From an uncultured Collinsella sp. (GTDB taxonomy: Bacteria > Actinomycetota > Coriobacteriia > Coriobacteriales > Coriobacteriaceae): a stretch of DNA of 56,725 bases. Where the stretch lies: contig URLR01000005.1 in assembly GCA_900548815.1 (NCBI GenBank), forward strand, positions 1 to 56,725, read 5' to 3'. The notes beneath the pieces were generated by a model. That model did not search any database, was not told where the DNA came from, and was given only the letters and a program-made list of their open reading frames with translations. The position numbers were made by a program, and so were the translations under genes. The first letter of the stretch is position 1. Every line of letters starts with the position of its first letter. Below, one piece after another: positions 37,008 through 45,774 of this stretch.

Positions 37008-38203
37008 GGCTCCTGCTGCGTGATGCAGTGGATGTTGCCGCCGCCGTAGACGACCTGGTCGGACTGGACGCCGACGCACTTGTAGACGCCCTCGCCCCAG
37101 ACCTCGTCGTAGATCTTCTGGAGCGTGTCGACGGCCAGCTTGTCGTTCTCGTCGCCGTACTGCGGGACGATGACGCCGTGGTTGGTGACCAGGTAGTTCA
37201 TGTAGGAGGCGATCAGCGGCTCGTCGGGGACGCGCGGCTCGGCGTTCTCGTCGGCGTCGATGGTGTCGCAGGAGGCCTGGTCCATGTACAGCGGGTTCAC
37301 GGGCATGCAGAGCTTGTAGACCTTCAGCTTGCGGCCCTTGGCGTCGACGGCGTTGGAGAGGGTCTCGTAGGCGGCGTGGCACTGATCGTAGAACGGGTAC
37401 TCGGGGTCGTCGGTCCAGATGCAGGCCATGACGCCCGGGGCGATGAAGGTGGCGACGTCGTCGATGTGGCCGTTGGTCTCCTCGGGGTCGATGCCCTCCT
37501 TGACCCAGATGACCTTCTCGACGCCCAGGTAGTCCTTGAGGTGCTCGTCCATGTAGGCGCGGAGCTCCTCGCTCCAGGGCTCGAACTTCTTGCGGTACTT
37601 GGGCCAGATGGACTCGGGGTCCTCTTCCTCCTCGAGCACCGCGGAGCAGGTGCGGCCCGGGGACAGCAGGCACTGGTCGGTCACGACGAGGGTGCCCTCG
37701 CCGTCGACGGTGATGGAGCCGCCCTCGAGGATCATGTCGTCGGGGCGGTAGCGGCGGCAGCCGGAGAGCTCGGCCATCTTGAGGGCGATCTGCTCGTCCT
37801 TGTCCCACGGGAAGTACAGGCCGTCGACGAGGCCGCCGTAGGCGTTGAAGTGCCAGTGGTTGGCGCGCTTCCCGCCCTTGCCGTCGATGACGTAGGTGGC
37901 GGCGGTGTCGCGGAACCAGGCGTCGTCGGTGGTCATCTCGATGACGGTGACGTTCTCGTCGTTCTCGAAGACGGCCTTGCAGTTGGCGTAGTCGACCTGG
38001 TTGGCGCACATGTAGACCGGGGTGAACTCGGCGATGGCGCGGGCGATGGCGGCATACTGCCTCTGGGCGGGCTTGGCGCCGTGGGCCCAGGTGTCGGTGC
38101 GGTGGGGCCAGCCCATCCACACGCGGTCCTGCGGGGCGAACTCGGCGGGCATGAAGAAGCCGTCGGCCCTGGGGGTGGACTCGGACTCGGTGATCGTACG
38201 CAT
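36998..38203 (-). CDS. aguA: Agmatine deiminase (second copy)
   Basis: A 401-residue enzyme with the same landmarks as the first copy: WPHRTDTWAHGAKPAQ, DAWFRDTAATYV, HFNAYGGLVDGLYFPWDKD, LEGGSITVDGEGT and GGGNIHCITQQ (Cys393). It carries an extra charged segment near residues 190-225 (LEEEEDPESIWPKYRKKFEPWSEEL). In place of DPGP it reads DTAA, a possible substrate-site difference. Codon use is extreme: nearly every third position is G or C, unlike the first copy. It lies after the APC gene and probably belongs with it and the carbamoyltransferase gene. ATG at 38203 after a GGAGGATATCTT site. Confidence 0.92.
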   Translation of the reverse strand: MRTITESESTPRADGFFMPAEFAPQDRVWMGWPHRTDTWAHGAKPAQRQYAAIARAIAEFTPVYMCANQVDYANCKAVFENDENVTVIEMTTDDAWFRDTAATYVIDGKGGKRANHWHFNAYGGLVDGLYFPWDKDEQIALKMAELSGCRRYRPDDMILEGGSITVDGEGTLVVTDQCLLSPGRTCSAVLEEEEDPESIWPKYRKKFEPWSEELRAYMDEHLKDYLGVEKVIWVKEGIDPEETNGHIDDVATFIAPGVMACIWTDDPEYPFYDQCHAAYETLSNAVDAKGRKLKVYKLCMPVNPLYMDQASCDTIDADENAEPRVPDEPLIASYMNYLVTNHGVIVPQYGDENDKLAVDTLQKIYDEVWGEGVYKCVGVQSDQVVYGGGNIHCITQQEPSA

Positions 38204-38396
38204 AAGATATCCTCCAAATCGAACGATCGTTTGCCGCGGGCGGGTTACCCGCAGCCTAAAACCAAGAGATGGTAGGCGCCCGTTCCCCGGCAAAGGTCGG
38301 GGCGCCCGGCGCCGGTTTTCACGGAGTCGCACCGGCGAGCGACGACGTAACCCGGTGCGCGGAGACAAAACGCACGAAGGATACGGAAGAAAGGTC

Positions 38397-38477
38397 GGGG
38401 TGGGCGGTGGTTACCGGAGCTATCGCTCGCACCCACCCCAGGGAATGGTTGAGTGACGAGGAGGGTCGGGGCCCCGA
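38397..38477 (-). terminator. GC-rich hairpins between transporter and deiminase genes
   Basis: GGGGTGGG (38397-38404) pairs with CCCACCCC (38432-38439), and TCGGGGCCCCGA (38466-38477) is a separate palindrome just after the transporter stop. The 285-bp gap up to the deiminase holds further GC-rich palindromes and no gene. Partial termination or RNA processing is possible. Confidence 0.45.
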
Positions 38478-38488
38478 ACCCGGGTGCC

Positions 38489-39928
38489 CTAGTTCTCCTC
38501 GGCCTCGGCTGCCTCCTCAGCGAGACGCTGGGCTGCGAGCTCGGGGGTCAGGCCCTTGTACTCTTCCTTGCGGCCCCTGGCGCTGACGACGCGGACGACC
38601 TCGCCGATGAGCACGAGCACGATGAAGATGACGATCATCGGGACCTTGTCGCCGATTTCGGCGGCGGAGAACGGCACCAGCGTCGCGACGATGGCCAGGA
38701 CCAGCTCGATGCAGGGGATGGCCAGCATGACCTTCATCATCGCGCCCTTGAACGGGAACGTGAAGATGCGCTCGCGGTTCGGGTCGTTCTTGCGAAGGTT
38801 GAGGAACGCCGGGAACATCGGGATGTAGGTGAGCAGCAGGAAGACGACGGAGGTGCCGAAGAGCATCCAGAAGACGCCGTTGGAGATGGCGTCGATGGGA
38901 ACGAGCTGCAGGCACAGCACCAGGGAGGCGACGACGGCGTTGACCAGGTTGGCGCCGTTGGGCATGTCGTCCTCGGAGATCATCGAGGCGAAGACCTTGG
39001 GCATGTTGCCGTGCTCGGCGGCGTAGCGGGCGACGGAGTTGACGCCGAAGGACCAGGCGGCCATGTTGGCGAACAGGGTGATCAGGAAGGCGATGCAGAT
39101 GACCTTGAAGAGCATGGAGTCGCCCACCATGGTCTGGACCGCGACGATCATGCCGTAGTCGGGGTCGATGGAGTCGGCCGGCACAGCGGCGCCGATGCCG
39201 AAGCCGGCGAACAGGTAGATGACGGCAATAGCCACGCCACCGACAATGATAGCCTTGGGGATATCGCGAGCGGGATCGGCCATGTCGTCGGTCATGGTGC
39301 AGATGACCTCGAAGCCCATGAAGTTGAAGATGATGATCGACAGATAGCCAAGAGCGTTGGTGTTGGTGAGCTCGGGCAGGAAGGTGGCGGCGGACATGTC
39401 GTTCGCAAAACCGTTCTCCATGGCAAACCAGATGCCCAGGGCGCCGACGATAACGGCTACGGCGACCTTGATGATGGCGCCGCCGTTGAGGACCCACTCG
39501 GAGTCGGCCGCCTTGGAGCGGCCCATGAGGTAGACGATCCACACGAAGGCAAGTTCGATAACCATCTTGGCGATCAGGTTGAACTCGACGCCGAAGACCA
39601 TGCCCAGGATGTCGGGGAACATGGTTGCCAGCGAGGCGATCCACAGGGGGTAGTTGACCCAGTAGTAGTACGAGATGCGGGCGCCCCACTTGTCGCCCAG
39701 GCCATCGCGCACCCAGTCGTAAATGCCGCCCTCGCCGTCATAGGTGGTGCCGAGCTCGGCGACGACCATGCCGTAAGGGAGCAGGAAGGTCAGGATCAGG
39801 AAGATCCACCAGAAGAACTGCTGGTTGCCGATGGCGGCAGCAGGAGCGGCGGCCTCGCAAACGAAGACGACGCAGATGATGGTCGAAATGACCGTCAGGA
39901 AGGAAAGCTTTTTCTTTCCGTCACTCAT
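38489..39928 (-). CDS. APC-family amino acid/polyamine antiporter (second copy)
   Basis: A 479-residue, roughly twelve-helix APC transporter (FLTVISTIICVVFVCEAAAPAAAIGNQ-type start, VAELGTTYDGEGGIYDW, PARDIPKAIIVGGVAIA) with an acidic C-terminal tail. ATG at 39928 after AAGGAG. It lies between the carbamoyltransferase and agmatine deiminase genes, the usual place of an agmatine/putrescine exchanger. The C-terminal half (below about 39200) has much higher GC at third positions than the N-terminal half, a shift inside one gene. Confidence 0.88.
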   Translation of the reverse strand: MSDGKKKLSFLTVISTIICVVFVCEAAAPAAAIGNQQFFWWIFLILTFLLPYGMVVAELGTTYDGEGGIYDWVRDGLGDKWGARISYYYWVNYPLWIASLATMFPDILGMVFGVEFNLIAKMVIELAFVWIVYLMGRSKAADSEWVLNGGAIIKVAVAVIVGALGIWFAMENGFANDMSAATFLPELTNTNALGYLSIIIFNFMGFEVICTMTDDMADPARDIPKAIIVGGVAIAVIYLFAGFGIGAAVPADSIDPDYGMIVAVQTMVGDSMLFKVICIAFLITLFANMAAWSFGVNSVARYAAEHGNMPKVFASMISEDDMPNGANLVNAVVASLVLCLQLVPIDAISNGVFWMLFGTSVVFLLLTYIPMFPAFLNLRKNDPNRERIFTFPFKGAMMKVMLAIPCIELVLAIVATLVPFSAAEIGDKVPMIVIFIVLVLIGEVVRVVSARGRKEEYKGLTPELAAQRLAEEAAEAEEN

Positions 39929-39959
39929 GATGAGCTCCTTCGCTCAGTCTTGGACAGAT

Positions 39960-40035
39960 CCGAGGCCCTAAGGTATTAGGGCAATTGCTTGGGCCTCGGT
40001 GAGCGGGCGACAGGAGACGAGCATCCGCCGCCCGC
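39960..40035 (-). terminator. Two hairpins after the carbamoyltransferase gene
   Basis: CCGAGGCCC/GGGCCTCGG (39960-39999) and GCGGGCG/CGCCCGC (40003-40035), without U-tracts, in the 133-bp gap before the transporter gene. Confidence 0.45.
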
Positions 40036-40061
40036 AAACGTGCTTTTAGAAGCCTTGAGGC

Positions 40062-41135
40062 TTAGAGCTGCTCGAGAGCCTCGAGAGCGGCGTGAAGCTC
40101 AGCCTTGGCGGAGTACTCGACACCCTCGTCGTTGAGCGGGGTGCGCTTGCCCAGGGCGGCAAGGAGAGCACGGATGGAGTGCTTGCGGTTCTCGGCCTCG
40201 ACCCAGCACAGGGAGCGCTCGGGATCGTCCATGACCTCGTCGACGACTTCCTCGTTGCGGGTGGCCGGCAGGCAGTGCATGAACTTGGAGTTGGGGCCGG
40301 CGAAGTTCATCATGTCCATGGTGACCTGATACTTGGGATAGAACACGTCCATGTAGTTCTCGCCCGAGACCTCCTCGTCGTACAGGCCATACCACACGTC
40401 GGTGTAGATGAAGTCGGCGCCCTTGATGCACTCGATGTCGTCGGAGATGACAACCGAGCCGCCGGAGACCTTGCAGTTCTCCTCGGCGATGGCCATCATC
40501 TGCTTGCCGAACTCGGCGCGCTCCTCGACGGTGCCAACGTGCAGGCCGCCGTCGGGGATCTGGTGGCCCTTAGGTCCAAACTGGACAAACTTCATGCCGA
40601 CCTTGGAGGCGATGAACATGAGGGAGACGCAGACCTGGGTGGCGTCGCCGATGAAGGCCAGGGTGCAGTCCTCGATCTTCTTGCCCTCGGGGAGGTTCTC
40701 GAGCATGGTCATGAGGTCGCCCATCTCCTGCGTGGGATGGTTGAACTCGGACATGCCGTTGATGACGGGCACAGCAGAGCCCTCGGCGAGGCCGACGACG
40801 TCCTTGTGACGGTCAACGCGAGCCATCATGATGTCGAGCAGCGAGCCCATAACGCGAGCGGTGTCGCCCAGGGACTCGTGACCGCCGAGCTGGATGGTGC
40901 CAGGGCCATAGAACTGAGCATGGCCGCCGAGGTCGGTCATAGCGGTCTCGAAGGAAAGACGAGTGCGGGTGGAGACCTGCTGGAAGATCATGCCAAGGCT
41001 TTTGTTGCGGAGCAGGTGCGGATAATAACCGTCAACCTTGATGGCCTTCTTCATTGCCAGGCCAAGATCCTCGATAGCCAGGATCTGCTCTTTGGTGAAG
41101 TCGTTGGTGTCGATGAAATCCTTAGGCAGTGCCAT
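40062..41135 (-). CDS. ptcA: Putrescine carbamoyltransferase
   Basis: A 357-residue carbamoyltransferase. STRTRLSFETAM binds carbamoyl phosphate and HCLPATR is the second active-site loop. FYGPGTIQLGGHESLGDTARV matches the putrescine type (LGGH) rather than ornithine carbamoyltransferase. It splits N-carbamoylputrescine phosphorolytically to putrescine and carbamoyl phosphate, which carbamate kinase would use for ATP; that kinase is not in the window. The ATG at 41135 has AAAGGA upstream. It appears to head the ptcA-transporter-deiminase group and diverges from a LuxR regulator. Confidence 0.9.
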   Translation of the reverse strand: MALPKDFIDTNDFTKEQILAIEDLGLAMKKAIKVDGYYPHLLRNKSLGMIFQQVSTRTRLSFETAMTDLGGHAQFYGPGTIQLGGHESLGDTARVMGSLLDIMMARVDRHKDVVGLAEGSAVPVINGMSEFNHPTQEMGDLMTMLENLPEGKKIEDCTLAFIGDATQVCVSLMFIASKVGMKFVQFGPKGHQIPDGGLHVGTVEERAEFGKQMMAIAEENCKVSGGSVVISDDIECIKGADFIYTDVWYGLYDEEVSGENYMDVFYPKYQVTMDMMNFAGPNSKFMHCLPATRNEEVVDEVMDDPERSLCWVEAENRKHSIRALLAALGKRTPLNDEGVEYSAKAELHAALEALEQL

Positions 41136-41465
41136 GTCGATTTCCTTTCCGCCGGTCTTGCCGACTATTACTATGAGGCGCTCGAACATCACGCCTCGTG
41201 TTGACAAGACCATCATTCACCCGTATGCAATTTTTACCTAGTTTATTCGGGATTAAAGACCGTTCATGGAGTTACACCCTCTCTAATTCAATATAAACCC
41301 GCAGGTCAAGAGTTTACAGGGGGTTTACCGTCTGGAACCGCGAACGGTATACGGCTATGATGTATCTTGGTGGCTAATCCGCAATGGAACGACCGGCTGA
41401 GACATATATACCCCGGGAGATATAGCGGGGTCCATAAGAGATCAAATGAGACAGGACGGTGACAG
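41136..41465. promoter_or_regulatory. Divergent promoter region of ptcA and a LuxR gene
   Basis: 330 bp, AT-rich near 41280-41300. It contains GTTTACAGGGGGTTTACC (repeated GTTTAC) near 41312 and an ACCCC/GGGGT stem near 41411-41432, candidate regulator sites. On the minus strand TTGACC occurs near 41308, though no well-spaced -10 is clear. Confidence 0.4.
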
Positions 41466-42431
41466 ATGGACACGCTCGTGTTCTTCTATACCCAAGCGAT
41501 ACTCGTAATCTGTATTGTGACGCCAGTGCTTTCGCTTGCCGCCTATGCCTCGTCCCGTCGACGCTTCTTTATCTATGGCAGTGGCGTTTTTATTTGCTAC
41601 GCCATCGAGATGACCGAGATCTTCTTTTTTGAATACACGTTGCAAAACGAGAGTTTTCCGGCCAGCGACTATTACTCAATTACCATGCCTGTGTTGCGGA
41701 CCCTTGTGGCGACTGCTTCACAGGCTTGTATTTGGCTGATTGCCATGGACTTGCTCGATAAGCATTCTAAGAAGCTGTTCGCCATCCCTGTCTTAACGTT
41801 TTTGCTGTGCGAGTCGCTGACTATCGTCGCAGTCCCCTCCGGCCCCATGCGTCAGTGGATCTACTACACGATGCGTCAGGTATTCCTTGTCTTTGTGGGA
41901 CTGTATATCTTCTGGACGGCTCATAAGAGTACAGAGGTTGAGCTGAAGGCACGCGTTAACAACCAGCGAAAGCACCTGATTATCGGCGCTATTCTGGTCG
42001 GTTGCATCGTTGCCGAGGATTTCTACAACATCCTTGTCATCCCCATGAGTCTGGCACCCTCTTGGCTGCAGCTTTATCTATCCGAGCGCAACTTCAGCGA
42101 GAACGTCTTTGCGTGCTACTTTGCGATTCTGCTGATCATCTACGCCTACCACGTGCTTTCAATCCGCATGCAGGAGGCGCCCGAGGAAAAGAACGTCAGC
42201 GATCTTGATCGGCACATAGAAGAGCAGATGCCCTTCTATCGCAATGCCCATAGGCTCTCCAACCGCGAGGCCGAGGTTTTGCGTCTGGTTGTGTTGGGCA
42301 AGTCGAACCAAGAGATTGCTGACGAGCTATTCCTTGCTGTGGGCACCGTCAAGACCCACATCCACAACATCCTGGTCAAAACCGAGCAGCAAAACCGTAC
42401 CACGCTCATCCTCCACTTTTGGAAAGGATGA
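41466..42431 (+). CDS. Membrane-bound LuxR-type regulator
   Basis: A 321-residue protein with about seven hydrophobic helices (residues 1-235) and a C-terminal LuxR HTH (LSNREAEVLRLVVLGKSNQEIADELF; TVKTHIHNILVK). It ends in the same HFWKG-type tail as its paralogues (FWAG, FWRS). It diverges from ptcA and is the likely regulator of the agmatine operon. Sensing by the membrane part is inferred. Confidence 0.88.
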   Translation: MDTLVFFYTQAILVICIVTPVLSLAAYASSRRRFFIYGSGVFICYAIEMTEIFFFEYTLQNESFPASDYYSITMPVLRTLVATASQACIWLIAMDLLDKHSKKLFAIPVLTFLLCESLTIVAVPSGPMRQWIYYTMRQVFLVFVGLYIFWTAHKSTEVELKARVNNQRKHLIIGAILVGCIVAEDFYNILVIPMSLAPSWLQLYLSERNFSENVFACYFAILLIIYAYHVLSIRMQEAPEEKNVSDLDRHIEEQMPFYRNAHRLSNREAEVLRLVVLGKSNQEIADELFLAVGTVKTHIHNILVKTEQQNRTTLILHFWKG

Positions 42432-42432
42432 A

Positions 42433-42459
42433 GTTACGCGGTTTACCAAACCGCGTAAC
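42433..42459 (+). terminator. Hairpin after the LuxR gene
   Basis: Perfect 12-bp stem GTTACGCGGTTT with loop of three, starting two bases after the stop; no U-tract. Confidence 0.6.
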
Positions 42460-42471
42460 GGCTCGACGCTG

Positions 42472-42567
42472 CAAACGCCCCTAAGCGGCAACCTGACGTT
42501 CAATCGTCGGTCGCGTACCGAAGTACGCTTCCCTCCTCTTTAACGTCACCTTGCTCGCCTAGGGGCG
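42472..42567 (-). repeat. Long hairpin downstream of the Bce-type permease
   Basis: CGCCCCTAAGCG (42476-42487) pairs with CGCCTAGGGGCG (42556-42567), TGACGTT with AACGTCA, and GCGTAC with GTACGC at the tip. The single outer mismatch is A.C on plus-strand but G.U on minus-strand RNA. It lies 48 bp past the permease stop. Its loops differ from those at 152 and 47287. Confidence 0.55.
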
Positions 42568-42614
42568 CTTTCGCTGACTTATGCTCAACCTACGATAATT
42601 CCGAGCTGAACGAG

Positions 42615-44852
42615 TTACTCGCTGTAGCGGGTGGCTATGGCGGCTCGCACCATGCCGGTGCTCATGAGGTAGGTCACCAGGAAGTAGCCACCGTATGCTG
42701 CCAGGAAAATCGCACAGGTGAGGCCCACGGTGCCGCCGATGCTCATATTTCCGAAAATGCTCACCAGCTCGATGATCACCTTGAGTGCCACAAAGGAGTG
42801 CGCCAGGCCCACTGCCAGCGGGAACAGGAAGAATACCGCCTGCTGTGCCATCACCGAATGGCGAATCTGGCGGTCGTCGCAGCCAATCTGTGCCAGCACA
42901 CGATAGCTGCGGCTGCCGTCGGCCACGTTGGAGAGTTGCTGAATCGACAGAATCGCCGCGCATGCAACGACCAATACAAAGCCGATGTAGATGGCTAGGT
43001 AGCTAATAAGACCGTTCATTTGCGCTGCTTGCGCGTACATCTCGGAGCGTGTGATGAAGGTTCCCCACGACCCCGGCTCCTTGCCGTCAACGAGCAGATT
43101 GTCGAGCACAGTGTATTTAATACTCTCGTCTGCCTCGGTCGTATCCATCCCCTGTTTGTAGTTAACGAGCAGACTACTGGAATACGGCTGCAGATTAAGT
43201 TGGGACAACAGCTCGTCGGCAACGACGACGGTACCCCCATTACTGCCCATCGCCGAGTTGGCGATGGCCGCCGTATCTTCGTCCGACTTATCGGTTGCGG
43301 GCTTGAGCGTATGCCCGCCCAAGGTAAGGGTATGGCCGCCAGCCATATACTTGGTGTACAGGTCGACCAGCTCGCCGCCCATATCACACGTGAGCAGATA
43401 CTGGTCGTGACCGATGTGCACCGGCTCCTTGCCCATCATCTGGCGCAGTTTGTTGTACTGACTTGCCGGCGTCACAGACAGGCCTGTCATGTCGGCATTG
43501 CTACCCCCGAACGCCTTGGGAAGCTTTTCGCCCATGGTCTTGCACATCTCACTTGGGGTCACCGAAGGATTCGAGCCGCCAAACGGGTAACTCAGATACG
43601 AATCGATCTGCACATGCTCACCGGCAACATCGGCGATATTGACCTTCTTGCCGGTCTCGTCGTTGTTGTCCGCCGACTTGCCCTTAATACCGTCTGCAAC
43701 GTTATCGTGATCGATACGATCGCCGTGCCATGCGGAGTACAAATCGACCGTACTATCGGCCAGCACCATTCGATCGGCCTCAGACGGATTGACGTACTCT
43801 TTGTAGTAGTCGAACGTATCGGGCGTGTAATAGACATACGTCTGAGACACGTCTACAGGGTTATAGCGCTCCAGGTTTTCGTTCATCACGTTGGCAATCG
43901 ACATACCGCACGTCACCGAGGTGATGGCCAAAAACAGGAGCATCGCGATGACGCCCATCGAAAAGCACACCGTATTAACCTTGGCCGCAAGCTGGCGCAC
44001 GGTAAACATATTGAGGCCGCGCCAATACACGCTGCGCAGGCTCTGCAGCAGCTTGATAAGTATGCCCGAGAGTTCCCAGAACAGCGCAAAGGTACCCACG
44101 ATAACCATAGCGGTTGTAATGCCAAACTGGCTCATGGCCTCTTGCAGCTTGCTGTCCGTCGCGGTTAGCGGGAACCCATCACGTAGCAGACGGTAATAGG
44201 CCACGCCCACAAGCACCACGCCCACGGCAAAGATGGCAATCGCGATCCAGGGGTTGCGTGTCTTGATGCTCTCGTTGCGACGCTCGGCACCCATAAGCTC
44301 GATGAGTTTGGTACGACGCACGGCGCGAAGGTTCAGCAGTAGCGTGAGCACAAACATTACGAGCATGCAGGCAAGGGTCAGATTGAACGCATGCGCCGAG
44401 AAAAAGAAGTGGAAATTGGCGATCTGTGTCTTAAAGAGCGAGGCCGTAAAGAACGTCATGAGCTGGGAGAGTCCCACACCCAGCACAATGCCGGCGACAA
44501 AGGCCACGACCGAGACAATCACCGTCTCAAGCGCCATGATCGTGGCGACGCGTCCGCGCCCCATGCCGAGCACCTGATACAGGCCAAACTCCTTCTTGCG
44601 GCGTTTCATGATGAAGTTATTGGCATACACCATCAAAAAGGCCATGACACCGGCCAAAAAGTACGTCAGGTCGCCGAGCATGCTGCCCATAACCTGCGCC
44701 AAGCCCTTTTCATCGATTCCGGCGATGTCGACCTGCATCGAGATGGTGTTAAAGGCATAGAAGACCGTGACGCCCAGGGTGAGCGTCAAAAGGTAGACGA
44801 GGTAGTCGCGGCCGGCGCGGCGGACGTTACCCCAAGCGAGTTTACAGAGCAT
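42615..44852 (-). CDS. FtsX-like ABC permease (BceB-type)
   Basis: A 745-residue permease with ten predicted helices and one large extracytoplasmic domain (about residues 300-590), the BceB layout. The start MLCKLAWGNVRR at 44852 has GAGGG before it and overlaps the ATPase gene by 11 bp; a GTG four codons earlier is an alternative. BceAB systems detect or remove antimicrobial peptides such as bacitracin, usually with a two-component system; none is adjacent here. The large outer domain is the expected peptide-binding part. Confidence 0.88.
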   Translation of the reverse strand: MLCKLAWGNVRRAGRDYLVYLLTLTLGVTVFYAFNTISMQVDIAGIDEKGLAQVMGSMLGDLTYFLAGVMAFLMVYANNFIMKRRKKEFGLYQVLGMGRGRVATIMALETVIVSVVAFVAGIVLGVGLSQLMTFFTASLFKTQIANFHFFFSAHAFNLTLACMLVMFVLTLLLNLRAVRRTKLIELMGAERRNESIKTRNPWIAIAIFAVGVVLVGVAYYRLLRDGFPLTATDSKLQEAMSQFGITTAMVIVGTFALFWELSGILIKLLQSLRSVYWRGLNMFTVRQLAAKVNTVCFSMGVIAMLLFLAITSVTCGMSIANVMNENLERYNPVDVSQTYVYYTPDTFDYYKEYVNPSEADRMVLADSTVDLYSAWHGDRIDHDNVADGIKGKSADNNDETGKKVNIADVAGEHVQIDSYLSYPFGGSNPSVTPSEMCKTMGEKLPKAFGGSNADMTGLSVTPASQYNKLRQMMGKEPVHIGHDQYLLTCDMGGELVDLYTKYMAGGHTLTLGGHTLKPATDKSDEDTAAIANSAMGSNGGTVVVADELLSQLNLQPYSSSLLVNYKQGMDTTEADESIKYTVLDNLLVDGKEPGSWGTFITRSEMYAQAAQMNGLISYLAIYIGFVLVVACAAILSIQQLSNVADGSRSYRVLAQIGCDDRQIRHSVMAQQAVFFLFPLAVGLAHSFVALKVIIELVSIFGNMSIGGTVGLTCAIFLAAYGGYFLVTYLMSTGMVRAAIATRYSE

Positions 44853-45627
44853 CGGAGCCCTCACCGCCCATCATGGCAACGACCTCCATAATGCGGTCGA
44901 AGAACTCTCGGCGGTCGGTGTCGCCACGGCGCAGCTCGGTGAAGATCTTGCCGTCGCGGATAAACAACACGCGGCTCGTGTAGCTGGCAGCAAAGCTGTC
45001 ATGCGTGACCATGAGCACGGTGGCGCGTAGGCGGCGATTGAGGGCCTCCAGGCTCTCGAGCAGCAGGCGGGCGCTCTTGGAATCGAGGGCGCCGGTGGGC
45101 TCGTCGGCCATGATCATAGTGGGGTCGGTGACGAGCGCGCGAGCCGCGGCAACGCGCTGCTGCTGACCGCCGGACATCTGATAGGGATACTTGTCGAGCA
45201 CCTGACTGATGGACAGGCGCGCTGCCACATCCTGCACGCGGGTCGAGATCTCTGCCGAGTTTGTGCGGGCGATGGTGAGCGGCAGGGCGATGTTCTCGCG
45301 CGCCGTGAGCGTATCGAGCAGGTTGGAGTCCTGGAAGATAAAGCCGAGCTCCTCGCGGCGGAACTGCGAAAGCTTAGCCTGCTTCATGCGCGTCACGTCC
45401 TGGCCGTTAATGCGGATCGTGCCGCTCGTGGCGCTATCGATGGTCGAGACGCAATTGAGCAACGTCGACTTGCCCGAGCCCGAAGCGCCCATGATGCCAA
45501 CAAATTCGCCGCGGTTGACGGTAAAGCTGACGTCGTTGAGCGCGCGGGTCACGTTGCCTAGCGCTCCATATACCTTTTCGAGATGCGCGACCTCCAGTAC
45601 CGGGGTCGCCATGTGCGTGGTTTGCAT
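44842..45627 (-). CDS. ABC transporter ATPase (BceA/MacB-type)
   Basis: A 261-residue ATPase: Walker A GASGSGKST, Q-loop FIFQDSNLLD, signature MSGGQQQRVAAARAL, Walker B MIMADEPTGALD with catalytic Glu, and H-loop VTHD. The start MQTTHMATPVLEV follows AAAGGA. It is translationally coupled to the FtsX-like permease. The DEPTGALDS motif is typical of the lipoprotein/antibiotic-peptide subgroup. Confidence 0.93.
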   Translation of the reverse strand: MQTTHMATPVLEVAHLEKVYGALGNVTRALNDVSFTVNRGEFVGIMGASGSGKSTLLNCVSTIDSATSGTIRINGQDVTRMKQAKLSQFRREELGFIFQDSNLLDTLTARENIALPLTIARTNSAEISTRVQDVAARLSISQVLDKYPYQMSGGQQQRVAAARALVTDPTMIMADEPTGALDSKSARLLLESLEALNRRLRATVLMVTHDSFAASYTSRVLFIRDGKIFTELRRGDTDRREFFDRIMEVVAMMGGEGSDAL

Positions 45628-45774
45628 ACCGAGTCCTTTCTTGCAATTAGTCTACGGCATCTATAGTCGCAAGAAGACGAGTCGGCTACCATCGATATGG
45701 CTTACGCTTGCCTTACCGTTGTGTAAGGTAGGGCAGCCAGCCTGCCACGTGTTGATATTGAGAGAGGACTCCTG

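Noticed and set aside
36957..38275. Two 390-430-codon frames overlapping the second agmatine deiminase
   Set aside because: Products are low-complexity (Arg/His-rich or Val/Asp/Gly-rich) by-products of extreme GC at third positions; the deiminase frame has all catalytic motifs.
40062..41135. Ornithine carbamoyltransferase of an arginine deiminase pathway
   Set aside because: The IQLGGHES block and the setting among agmatine deiminases fit the putrescine enzyme; no arginine deiminase is present.
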